NCBI RefSeq assembly: GCF_013085465.1
Contig: NZ_CP049838.1
Span: forward strand, 4,774,001-4,838,000
Source of the DNA: Streptomyces asoensis
GTDB lineage: Bacteria; Actinomycetota; Actinomycetes; Streptomycetales; Streptomycetaceae
DNA: 64,000 nt
Direction: 5' to 3'
In this document: positions 51,532-59,855 of the stretch, one piece after another
How positions within the stretch are numbered: the first letter of the stretch is position 1
Layout of the letters: each line of letters starts with the position of its first letter
The notes under the pieces: generated by a model
The model's database searches: none
What the model was told of the DNA's origin: nothing
Seen by the model: the letters and a program-made list of their open reading frames with translations, nothing else
Position numbers and translations under genes: made by a program

Positions 51532-51615
51532 TCTTCGGCACTAAGTACTGAGGCAGCGGAAGTACCGACGCTGCTCCGACCCGGTACCGACGACGACCAC
51601 CTGAGAGAGGTGAAC

Positions 51616-52899
51616 GTGACCAGGGCGATGGGCGCAGCGATGCGCCGGATCCACGTGGGCAACGCACTCAGCGCGTTCGGGCTCGGCTTCACCGTCCCCT
51701 ACCTGTACGTCTATGTGGCGCAGGTACGGGGACTGGGGGCCATGACGGCGGGGCTCGTCCTCGCCGTCTTCGCCGTGGCCGCGCTGATCGTGCTGCCGTT
51801 CGCCGGTAGGGCGATCGTGCGGCGCGGTCCACTGCCGGTCCTGCTCGCCGCCCTGGTCACCGCCGCGCTGGGCGCACTGAGCCTGGGGCTCGCCGGCAAT
51901 GCCACCGCCGTACTGGCCGCCGCGGCGGCGCTCGGTGCCGGGCAGGCCGTGATGCAGCCGGCGCTGGCCACGATGATCGTGGACTCCTCGACCGCCGAGA
52001 CCCGGTCGCGGGCGTTCGCGACGCAGTTCTTCCTCCAGAACCTCGGGCTCGGGGTGGGTGGGCTGATCGGCGGGCATCTCGTCGACACCTCGCGCGTGTC
52101 CTCGTTCACGCTGCTGTTCGCCATCGAGGCGGCGATGTTCCTGCTGCTGGCCGTGGTGATGTCGACCGTGCGGCTGCCGCACGCCCCGCCTGTCGGGGAC
52201 GCCCCGCAGGCCGCCGGGGGCAGCTGGAAGCGGTTGCTCGGCAACCGGGCCATGGTGCAGCTGTGTGTGCTGGGCTTCGTGCTGTTCTTCGCCTGCTACG
52301 GGCAGTTCGAGTCGGGGCTGAGCGCGTACGGGGTCGAGGCCGCCGGGATCTCGACGTCCGCGCTCGGGACCGCGCTCGCCGCCAACACCGCGATGATCGT
52401 GGTCGCGCAGTTCGCCGTGCTGAAGTTCGTCGAGCGGCAGAAGCGGTCCCGGGTGATCGCGGCCGTGGGGCTGATCTGGGCCGTCGCGTGGGTCGTCGCC
52501 GGGTACGCGGGGCTCGGCCACGGCAGTCGGGAGATGGCGACGGCCGCGTTCGTGTCGACGTACGCGTTGTTCGGGCTGGGTGAGGCGATGCTGTCGCCGA
52601 CGGTCGCGCCGCTGGTGGCCGATCTGGCGCCGGCCGGCCTGGCGGGACAGTACAACTCGGCGTTCGCCCTGGTGAAGCAGCTCGCGCTGGCCGTCGGGCC
52701 GGCGGTGGGCGGGCCGATGGGGGCCTCTCTGCACGCGCCGTACATCGTGACGTTCCTGCTGTTCTCGCTGGGGATCACCTACCTGGCGCTGCGGCTGGGA
52801 CGGCAGCTGACCGCCGTCCAGGATCAGCCGTGGCTGGTGCGGAAGCGGGTGGTCGCGCGAGGTGGCGCGGTGGCGGAGCCGGTGGCCGCCGAGGCGTGA
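51616..52899 (+). CDS. MFS transporter, drug-efflux-like
   Basis: A 427-residue protein with about twelve hydrophobic helices in two groups of six. A central cytoplasmic loop lies near residue 200 (GSWKRLLGNRAMVQ). Motif A-like sequence follows helix 2 (FAGRAIVRRGPLPVL). I chose the GTG at 51616; an in-frame GTG at 51610 overlaps the GAGAGAGG ribosome site. Divergence from a MarR gene suggests ligand-induced efflux. The substrate is unknown. It is convergent with the phosphatase gene. Confidence 0.9.
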   Translation: MTRAMGAAMRRIHVGNALSAFGLGFTVPYLYVYVAQVRGLGAMTAGLVLAVFAVAALIVLPFAGRAIVRRGPLPVLLAALVTAALGALSLGLAGNATAVLAAAAALGAGQAVMQPALATMIVDSSTAETRSRAFATQFFLQNLGLGVGGLIGGHLVDTSRVSSFTLLFAIEAAMFLLLAVVMSTVRLPHAPPVGDAPQAAGGSWKRLLGNRAMVQLCVLGFVLFFACYGQFESGLSAYGVEAAGISTSALGTALAANTAMIVVAQFAVLKFVERQKRSRVIAAVGLIWAVAWVVAGYAGLGHGSREMATAAFVSTYALFGLGEAMLSPTVAPLVADLAPAGLAGQYNSAFALVKQLALAVGPAVGGPMGASLHAPYIVTFLLFSLGITYLALRLGRQLTAVQDQPWLVRKRVVARGGAVAEPVAAEA

Positions 52900-53014
52900 G
52901 GCAGGTGTGGGAGGCGGTCGTCGTCCGGGAGGGCGGCGGCCGCCTTTCGTGTCGGCGGGTGGCCGTGACCGGGCCGAGGCGCGCTGCCTGTCGCTCCGGT
53001 TGTCACGGCGTTTG

Positions 53015-54667
53015 TCACTCCGAAGGCTTCGGCAGGACGAACTCGCACCACACCGCCTTGCCGCCGCCCGGAGTGCGGCGGCTGCCCCAGTGGGAGGCGA
53101 TCGTGGCGACGATGGCGATGCCTCGGCCGGACTCGTCGCCCGGTTCGGCGCGGCGGCGGCGCGGGAGGTGGTCGTCGCCGTCGGTGACCTCGATGATCAG
53201 GCGGCGGTCGGTGCGGCGCAGGCGCAGCCGCATGGGCGGGGTGCCGTGCTGGAGGGAGTTGGCGACGAGTTCGCTGGCGGCCAGGACGCCGAGGTCGTGC
53301 AGGTCGGGCGGGAAGCGCCAGCTGGTCAGGACACCGGAGGCGAAGGCACGCGCGCGGGGGGCCGCCTCGACGCCGCCGAGGAGCTCCAGGGCCGCGTTGC
53401 GGAACAGCTCGCCGTCGGGGCCGGTGCGGGCCGGGTGCTGGAGGACCAGGACGGCGACGTCGTCGTCGTGGTCGGCGGTGACGCCGGCCGAGCGGACCAG
53501 ACGGTCGCAGACGACCTGGGGGGTGCCGGTCGCGCCGGACAGGGCGCGCTCCAGGGACGCGATGCCTTCGTCGAGGTCTTCGTCCCTGCGCTCGACCAGG
53601 CCGTCGGTGTAGAGGACGGCCGTCGAGCCGGGGCCGAGGGGGATCGAGCCGGAGGCGTGCATCCAGCCACCGGTGCCCAGGGGCGGGCCGGTGGGTTCGT
53701 CGGCGCGCAGGACGGTGCCGTTGTCGTCGCGGACCAGGATGGGCAGGTGGCCCGCTGAGGCGTACACCAGTCGGCCCTCGTTGGGGTCGTGGATGGCGTA
53801 CACGCACGTGGCGATCTGGTTGGCGTCGATCTCCGCGGCGAGGCCGTCGAGGAGCTGGAGGATTTCGTGCGGGGGCAGGTCGAGGCGGGCGTACGCCCGG
53901 ACCGCCGTGCGGAGCTGGCCCATGACGGCTGCCGCGCGGACGCCTCGGCCCATGACGTCGCCGATGACGAGGGCGGTGCGGCCGCCGCCGAGGGTGATGA
54001 CGTCGTACCAGTCGCCGCCGACCGCGGCCTCGGTGCCGCCGGGCTGGTAGGTGGCGGCGATGCGCAGGTCGTCGGGCTCTTCGAGCTCCTGGGGGAGGAG
54101 GGAGCGCTGGAGGGTGACGGCGGTCTCGCGCTGGCGCCGTTCACTGGTTCTGAGTCGTTCGGCGGCCTCGGCGTGGTCGGTGACGTCGGTGGCGAAGATC
54201 AGGACGGTGCCCTTGCCGTTGTCCTCGGCTGCCGGGGTGCAGGTGAACGTGTAGGAGCGGCCGTCGGGGGCCTTGCGGGACTTCAGGGTGCGGGGCTTGC
54301 CGCTGCGCAGGGCCTGGTCGAGGAGGGGCATGAGGCCGAGGTCGCGGAGTTCGGGGAGTGCCTCGGCGGCCGGTTCGCCGCAGCGGCGTACGCCGAAGGC
54401 CGCCGCGTAGGCGTCGTTGACGTAGGCGAGGCGGTGGTCGGTGCCGTGGACGAGGGCGACGAGGGCCGGGACGCGGTCGAGGACCTCACGGACCGGGAGT
54501 TCGTCGACGGCGGGCACCGGGGGCGGCTCGTCGGTGAGTCGTTCGGCGCGGGCCGCGGGTACGGAGCCCTCGCTCCGCCGGTCCGGGGTGGTGACCGGGT
54601 GCTCGGCTCGCGCGGCGGCGCGGCGCTGCGTTCCGGGGAGCCGGGCGCTCCAGCGCGTGAAGTTCAC
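53015..54667 (-). CDS. PAS-PP2C phosphatase with C-terminal HATPase kinase-like domain
   Basis: A 550-residue three-domain regulator. PAS covers roughly residues 60-165 (VREVLDRVPALVALVHGTD). The SpoIIE/PP2C domain covers roughly 195-405, with GGDWYDV, GDVMGRGVRAAAV, LYTDGLVERRDEDLDEG and DHDDDVAVLVLQ. An RsbW-like HATPase domain follows (about 430-548), with the N-box ASELVANSLQHG and the G-box DESGRGIAIVATIA. Phosphatase and kinase in one chain suggest two-way control of an anti-anti-sigma factor. The GTG at 54667 follows AAGGA and matches the family N-terminus; the frame is open for 73 more codons. Confidence 0.92.
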   Translation of the reverse strand: MNFTRWSARLPGTQRRAAARAEHPVTTPDRRSEGSVPAARAERLTDEPPPVPAVDELPVREVLDRVPALVALVHGTDHRLAYVNDAYAAAFGVRRCGEPAAEALPELRDLGLMPLLDQALRSGKPRTLKSRKAPDGRSYTFTCTPAAEDNGKGTVLIFATDVTDHAEAAERLRTSERRQRETAVTLQRSLLPQELEEPDDLRIAATYQPGGTEAAVGGDWYDVITLGGGRTALVIGDVMGRGVRAAAVMGQLRTAVRAYARLDLPPHEILQLLDGLAAEIDANQIATCVYAIHDPNEGRLVYASAGHLPILVRDDNGTVLRADEPTGPPLGTGGWMHASGSIPLGPGSTAVLYTDGLVERRDEDLDEGIASLERALSGATGTPQVVCDRLVRSAGVTADHDDDVAVLVLQHPARTGPDGELFRNAALELLGGVEAAPRARAFASGVLTSWRFPPDLHDLGVLAASELVANSLQHGTPPMRLRLRRTDRRLIIEVTDGDDHLPRRRRAEPGDESGRGIAIVATIASHWGSRRTPGGGKAVWCEFVLPKPSE

Positions 54668-54927
54668 GAATCCTTGCCTCGTGTAGTCGTCGGCGGCCCG
54701 GCTCCGGGCCCGGCCTGGGCTGCGGGGGCCGCGCGGCGGTGGCCGCACATTGTTACAGCACCCGGGGTGTGGAGCACGTGGAACGGCCTCGTGGGTCGGG
54801 GGGCGGGTGGTGGCCCGCCGGGAAGGGCTCGGGAGGGACTGGAGCAGGGAGCAGTCTGGCAGTGTGGCCGCCGTCCGGGCCGACATTCGTCAGACGTGGG
54901 GGCGGTCGGCGGAGTTCCTGGATCGGG

Positions 54928-56307
54928 TCAGGACGACCCCTTCGGGTCGCCGGAAGACTCGTCAGAAGGCTTTCCACCGGCAGCGAGTTCGAACTCCGCG
55001 CGGGGATGTTCGAGGGATCCCAGGGAAACGATCTCCCGTTTGAAGAGCCCGGAGAGGGTCCATTCGGCGAGCACGCGTGCCTTGCGGTTGAAGGTGGGCA
55101 CGCGGCTGAGGTGGTACGCCCGGTGCATGAACCAGGCCGGGTAGCCCTTGAGCTTGCGCCCGTAGACGTGGGCGACGCCCTGGTGGAGGCCGAGCGAGGC
55201 GACCGAGCCGACGTACTTGTGGGAGTACGGGTGGAGGGGTTCGCCGCGCAGCGAGCGCACGATGTTGTCGCCGAGGACCTTCGCCTGGCGGACGGCGTTC
55301 TGGGCGTTCGGGGCGGTCTCCTTGCCGGGCTCGTCGGCCGTCACGTCGGGGACGGCGGCGGCGTCTCCGGCCGCCCACGCGTGCGTGACGCCGTCGATGG
55401 TCAGCTCGGGGGTGCATTTCAGCCGACCTCGTGCGTTCAGCGGGAGGTCGGTGGCGGCGAGGAGCGGGTGGGGTTTCACGCCGGCGGTCCACACGACCGT
55501 ACGGGTCGGGAAGCGGGCGCCGTCGCTGAGGACGGCGATGCGGTCGGCGCAGGACTCCAGGCGGGTCTCGAGGCGTACGTCGATGTTGCGGCGGCGCAGT
55601 TCGCTGACCGTGTAGCGGCCCATGTCGGCGCCGACCTCCGGCAGGATCCGGTCGGAGGCCTCGACCAGGATCCACTTCATGTCCTCGGGCTTGACGTTGT
55701 GGTAGTAGCGCGTGGTGTAGCGGGCCATGTCCTCCAGCTCGCCGAGTGCCTCCACGCCCGCGTAGCCGCCGCCGACGAAGACGAAGGTGAGGGCGGCGTC
55801 GCGGATCGCTGGGTCGCGGGTGGAGGAGGCGATGTCCATCTGTTCGATGACGTGGTTGCGCAGCCCGATGGCTTCCTCGACGGTCTTGAAGCCGATGGCG
55901 TGGTCGGCCAGGCCGGGGATGGGCAGCGTGCGAGAGACGGAACCGGGCGCGAGGACGAGTTCGTCGTACGTCAGCTGCTGGGGGCCGGTGCCCTCTTCGT
56001 CGGTGGCGAGGGTGGTGAGGGTGGCGCTGCGTTTGGCGTGGTCGACGGCGGTGACCTCGCCGACCACGACCCGACAGTGCGGCAGGACGCGGCGCAGGGG
56101 CACGACGACGTGCCGGGGGGAGATGGAGCCCGCGGCCGCCTCGGGGAGGAAGGGCTGGTAGGTCATGTACGGGTCGGGTGTGACGACCGTGATCTCGGCC
56201 TCGCCCCGGCCGAGTTCCTGTTTCAGTTTCTGCTGGAGCCGCAGGGCCGTGTACATCCCGACGTAGCCGCCGCCGACAACGAGAATGCGCGCACGTTCCT
56301 TCACCAT
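54928..56307 (-). CDS. ndh: Type II NADH dehydrogenase (NDH-2)
   Basis: A 459-residue flavoprotein that passes electrons from NADH to quinone without pumping protons. Two dinucleotide folds are visible: RILVVGGGYVGMYTALRL for FAD at the N-terminus and FVFVGGGYAGVEALGEL for NADH near residue 175. The conserved AAGDAAAVPD lies near residue 325. The amphipathic C-terminal region would bind the membrane; the last ~20 residues are a Ser/Asp-rich tail. The ATG at 56307 lies one codon before a GTG. It is divergent from the TetR gene; their 381-base shared region shows no operator that I can name. Confidence 0.93.
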   Translation of the reverse strand: MVKERARILVVGGGYVGMYTALRLQQKLKQELGRGEAEITVVTPDPYMTYQPFLPEAAAGSISPRHVVVPLRRVLPHCRVVVGEVTAVDHAKRSATLTTLATDEEGTGPQQLTYDELVLAPGSVSRTLPIPGLADHAIGFKTVEEAIGLRNHVIEQMDIASSTRDPAIRDAALTFVFVGGGYAGVEALGELEDMARYTTRYYHNVKPEDMKWILVEASDRILPEVGADMGRYTVSELRRRNIDVRLETRLESCADRIAVLSDGARFPTRTVVWTAGVKPHPLLAATDLPLNARGRLKCTPELTIDGVTHAWAAGDAAAVPDVTADEPGKETAPNAQNAVRQAKVLGDNIVRSLRGEPLHPYSHKYVGSVASLGLHQGVAHVYGRKLKGYPAWFMHRAYHLSRVPTFNRKARVLAEWTLSGLFKREIVSLGSLEHPRAEFELAAGGKPSDESSGDPKGSS

Positions 56308-56688
56308 CCCATGACGCACCGGACGCCGGAGTTTGTCCACAGCCCCGACAATTTGTGTGACCGCGAGTCGGGCGTGCGCAGGGTTGGCCGAAACACCGGA
56401 GTGCGGGGCAGGAGCGCAGGTCAGCGGGTGTGCGCCGGGGTGCGGGAAGGGGTGCAATCGGGACGTATACGGCCCGTACTCCGATCGGGGGGCGCTCCGT
56501 GCGGAACCTGCCCCTTCTGAATTGACTCCCTCTCAACTATGTTCGTGTGTCGACGGGGTGTCAGGGGGAAGTGCTCTGCGGGTCTGCGACGGGTGGGCCC
56601 GAGGAGGCCGTCCCCTGTGTTCCACGCCCCCGACTTTCGATGGCGGGGAGAGTCTCCGGGGGGAGACGTCATTACCGGGGGAACATGT

Positions 56689-57453
56689 ATGCACACTCAC
56701 AACTCGCATTGGTCGTCGACGACGGCCCTTTCACCGAGCGGCGCGGTCGGTGCGGCGGTGGGCAACGGCCGTGGAGATGGCGCGCGGACGGCACCGCTGC
56801 GTGTGGACGCACAGCGCAATCTTGAACACGTACTGCGGGCGGCGCGCGAAGTGTTCGGCGAGCTGGGTTACGGCGCGCCGATGGAGGACGTGGCGCGGCG
56901 TGCGCGGGTCGGGGTCGGCACGGTGTACCGGCGCTTCCCGAGCAAGGACGTACTGGTGCGGCGGATAGCCGAGGAGGAGACGTCCCGGCTGACCGATCAG
57001 GCGCGGGCGGCGCTCGGCCAGGAGGACGAACCGTGGTCGGCGCTGTCGCGCTTCCTGCGGACGTCCGTGGCGTCCGGCGCCGGGCGGCTGCTGCCGCCGC
57101 AGGTGCTGCGGGTCGGCGTCCCGGAGGACGGCGAGGGTGTGCCGGCCGACGAGGTGCGGGTGCCGCAGCAGCGGACCCAGCCGGGCGGCGGCGAACTGCG
57201 GCTCGTCGCGGGCGACGGCACGACGGCCGCCGTCGACGACGCCGGGGCGGCGGCGCTGCTCGAGGTCGTGGGCCTGCTGGTGGATCGGGCGCGGGAGGCG
57301 GGCACGCTGCGCACCGACGTGTCGGTGTCGGACGTGCTGCTGGTGATCGCGACGGCGGCGCCCTCGCTGCCGGATCCGGCTCAGCAGGCGGCGGCGTCGG
57401 CTCGGCTGCTGGACATCCTGCTGGAGGGCCTGCGGTCGCGTCCCTCTTCGTGA
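56689..57453 (+). CDS. TetR-family transcriptional regulator
   Basis: A 254-residue protein. The TetR HTH covers about residues 45-92 (VLRAAREVFGELGYGAPMEDVARRARVGVGTVYRRFPSKD). A 40-residue Ser/Gly/Ala-rich N-terminal extension precedes it. The ligand-binding half is interrupted by a segment rich in Glu/Gly/Gln (about 150-190) that looks insertion-like. The ATG at 56689 follows GGGGGAAC at good spacing. It is divergent from ndh, which may be its target. Confidence 0.88.
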   Translation: MHTHNSHWSSTTALSPSGAVGAAVGNGRGDGARTAPLRVDAQRNLEHVLRAAREVFGELGYGAPMEDVARRARVGVGTVYRRFPSKDVLVRRIAEEETSRLTDQARAALGQEDEPWSALSRFLRTSVASGAGRLLPPQVLRVGVPEDGEGVPADEVRVPQQRTQPGGGELRLVAGDGTTAAVDDAGAAALLEVVGLLVDRAREAGTLRTDVSVSDVLLVIATAAPSLPDPAQQAAASARLLDILLEGLRSRPSS

Positions 57454-57809
57454 GGGCCGAGTCGGCAGGGTCGTGGCCGGCAGGGTCGTGGCCGGCAGGG
57501 TCGTGGCCGGCAGCGCCCGACGGCTTCCGGGCGGGTGGCTCGAAAGGGTGATGGTGGGGCGGGGGTACCGCGTGACCCTCGCCCTCGCCCGCCGTGCCGG
57601 ATGTTCACGACATTCCGGACAGGGAGTTCAACTGCTGCCCGAGGCACGACAGTTGAACCTTCCCCGTACGGGTGAAAACTAGTACTGGATTGCGTCAGGT
57701 CCCCACGGACGAGTGGATGGCCCGTCCCACGGGATCCTGACCAAAAGCCAATATGGCACTCTGACCCGGTGGTCAGGACTGGTTGGGCCGGCGGCGGGGG
57801 CTTTCCGCG
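57454..57809. other. Intergenic region before the transmembrane sigma factor gene
   Basis: 356 bases with no convincing gene. It holds the 15-bp repeats at 57466-57510 and a TTGAAC at about 57652 that could be a -35. A 7-bp inverted repeat CCTGACC (57736) / GGTCAGG (57771) also lies here. I could not fix a promoter. Confidence 0.6.
57466..57510. repeat. Three perfect 15-bp tandem repeats
   Basis: CAGGGTCGTGGCCGG is repeated exactly at 57466, 57481 and 57496, directly after the TetR gene stop. Each copy contains GGCCGGCAGG at its junction. No coding role is seen. Confidence 0.85.
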
Positions 57810-59855
57810 ATGAGTGTTGACGGTGGGGACGAGTCACTCGGTCCGTCCGGTGACGGTGACACGGAGGCCGACGGCCTGACCTCACCGCAGGTGCCGAGCC
57901 AGGGTGGACGCGCGAGCGGGCACCTGGGCGGTCCGACGGGTGGTCGCCCGGGCGATCCGATGGCCCGTCCGCCGCTACGTCCGCTCGACGGCCTGTCCGA
58001 GGGCAGTGTTCCGGCGCAGCGCGAGCGGCGTGCCGAGGCCGTCCTGCCGGCGGCGCGGGACCTGCCGCCGGCCGACACCGACCTGATCGGCCGGATGCGC
58101 TCGGGCGACGACACGGCGTACGAGCAGCTGTACCGGCGGCACGCCGACGCCGTACGCCGCTACGCCCGCACCTGCTGCCGGGACGCGCACACCGCCGACG
58201 ACCTCACCGCCGAGGTCTTCGCCCGCATGCTCCAGGCGGTACGCGGCGGCTCAGGACCCGAGTACGCCGTCCGCGCCTACCTCCTCACCTGCGTCCGGCG
58301 GGTGGCCGCCGACTGGACGCAGTCGGCAAAGCGGGAGCAACTCGTCGACGACTTCGCGGTGTTCGCCGCGCAGTCCGCCCGTTCCTCCGAAGTCGCCGAC
58401 GACACCGTGTCCATCGGCTCCTTCGGAGCGGGCCTGGACCTGGGCGCCGATGTGCGCGCGATGCACGAGGCCGAGCAGTCCATGGCCATGCAGGCCTTCC
58501 GCTCACTGCCCGAGCGCTGGCAGGCGGTGCTGTGGCACACCGAGGTCGAGGACGAGTCGCCGAGCGAGGTCGCCATGCTCTTCGGCCTCGACGCCAACGG
58601 CACGCGCGTGCTCGCCAGCCGCGCTCGTGAGGGCCTCAAGCAGGCCTACCTCCAGGCCCATGTCAGCGCCACCCTCACCAGCGACGAGGAGTGCGCCGGC
58701 TACGCCGACCAGCTCGGCACCTACGCCCGCCGCAGGCTGCGCACCCGCGCCGAACGGGGACTGCGCAAGCACCTGGAGGAGTGCGCCAAGTGTCGGCTGG
58801 CCGCCCTCCAGATCGAGGAGGTCGCGGGCAGCATCCCCGCCGTCGTGCCGGTCGCGGTCATCGGCTGGTTCGGCGCCGCCGGGTACGCCAAGGCGGTGGC
58901 GCTCATCGCCGGCGGTGCCGGAGCGGGGGCGGCGGGCGCCGCGGGCGCGGGCGCCGCGGGCGCGGCCGCCGCGGGCGCGGCCGCCGCGGCGAGCGGTTCC
59001 TCGAGCGGAGCGGGCGCAGGTGGCGGAGCGATGGCCTCGGAGGGGCTGGGCGCCCCGGTGAAGGCAGGGATCGCGGCCGGTGTGGTCGCGGTGGCGGCCG
59101 CCGCGGTGGTCCTCGCGCTCGTCGGCCACGGCGGTCCCGCGGAGCAGCCCGAGGCCAGACCCCCGGCGTCCGTGCCGGCGCCGGTCGCGCAGCCCGAGGA
59201 GCCGACACCCACGCCGACGCCGACGAAGGAGCGCGAGCCGGAGCCCCCGGCGATCGTCCCGGCGGCCGCCCCGACCCCGACCCGCGCCCCCGAGTCGACG
59301 CCCATGCCGACGCCGACCCCCACGCCCAGCCCGACACCCACCCCCGTCCCGACGCCGACGCCCACCCCGACACCCATCCCGACCCCCACGCCGACTCCGG
59401 CACCCACGCCGCCGCCCGCCCCGGTCGTCTATCCGCTGAGCGGGCTGTCCTTCGACGTCAGCGGTGACGGAACCGGACCCGAGATCCGGCTCGGCGGCAG
59501 CAGTTGGGTGTGGCAGCGGTACGGGCTGTCCATCGCGGACCGGCGGTACGAGCGCGGGGTGACCGTGCACGGCGACTCCTCCGTCACCGTCGACCTCAAC
59601 CGGGCGTGCACCTCCTACGACGCGCTCGTCGGCGTCGACGACCTGACGCTGAAGCTCGGCAAGGTCTCCTTCGCCGTCTACGCCGACGGGCGCCGGGTCT
59701 GGGTGTCCGGGGTGATCAAGGGCGGCGACCCGGCCGTGCCCGTCCATGTGAATCTCGTCGGCCGCACCACCGTGCGTCTGGTGGTCGAGCCGCACAGCGG
59801 CCTCGACTCGGTGGCACTCGCGGACTGGGCGGACTCCGGGTTCACCTGCTCGTAG
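57810..59855 (+). CDS. Membrane-anchored ECF sigma factor with zinc-finger segment, Pro/Thr stalk and NPCBM-like C-terminal domain
   Basis: A 681-residue fusion. A Gly/Pro-rich leader (1-85) is followed by sigma region 2 (about 91-160; YEQLYRRHADAVRRYA, DDLTAEVFARML) and sigma region 4 (about 229-285; SPSEVAMLFGLDANGTRV). Next is an anti-sigma-like segment with H321-x3-C325-x2-C328. An Ala/Gly-rich hydrophobic stretch (about 347-400) and a clear helix at about 418-438 follow. A Pro-Thr repeat stalk (about 443-538) leads to a C-terminal domain (about 540-681) resembling NPCBM sugar-binding modules (RRYERGVTVHGDSSVTVDL). If only the second stretch spans, the last domain is outside. The ATG at 57810 follows GGGGG. 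The 3' end overlaps the AfsR-like gene by 14 bases. Confidence 0.85.
   Translation: MSVDGGDESLGPSGDGDTEADGLTSPQVPSQGGRASGHLGGPTGGRPGDPMARPPLRPLDGLSEGSVPAQRERRAEAVLPAARDLPPADTDLIGRMRSGDDTAYEQLYRRHADAVRRYARTCCRDAHTADDLTAEVFARMLQAVRGGSGPEYAVRAYLLTCVRRVAADWTQSAKREQLVDDFAVFAAQSARSSEVADDTVSIGSFGAGLDLGADVRAMHEAEQSMAMQAFRSLPERWQAVLWHTEVEDESPSEVAMLFGLDANGTRVLASRAREGLKQAYLQAHVSATLTSDEECAGYADQLGTYARRRLRTRAERGLRKHLEECAKCRLAALQIEEVAGSIPAVVPVAVIGWFGAAGYAKAVALIAGGAGAGAAGAAGAGAAGAAAAGAAAAASGSSSGAGAGGGAMASEGLGAPVKAGIAAGVVAVAAAAVVLALVGHGGPAEQPEARPPASVPAPVAQPEEPTPTPTPTKEREPEPPAIVPAAAPTPTRAPESTPMPTPTPTPSPTPTPVPTPTPTPTPIPTPTPTPAPTPPPAPVVYPLSGLSFDVSGDGTGPEIRLGGSSWVWQRYGLSIADRRYERGVTVHGDSSVTVDLNRACTSYDALVGVDDLTLKLGKVSFAVYADGRRVWVSGVIKGGDPAVPVHVNLVGRTTVRLVVEPHSGLDSVALADWADSGFTCS

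Noticed and set aside
59136..59425. Pro/Thr repeat stretch taken as a DNA repeat element or frameshift artefact
   Set aside because: The frame stays open with strong third-position GC and joins two domains, so it reads as a genuine extracellular-type stalk.
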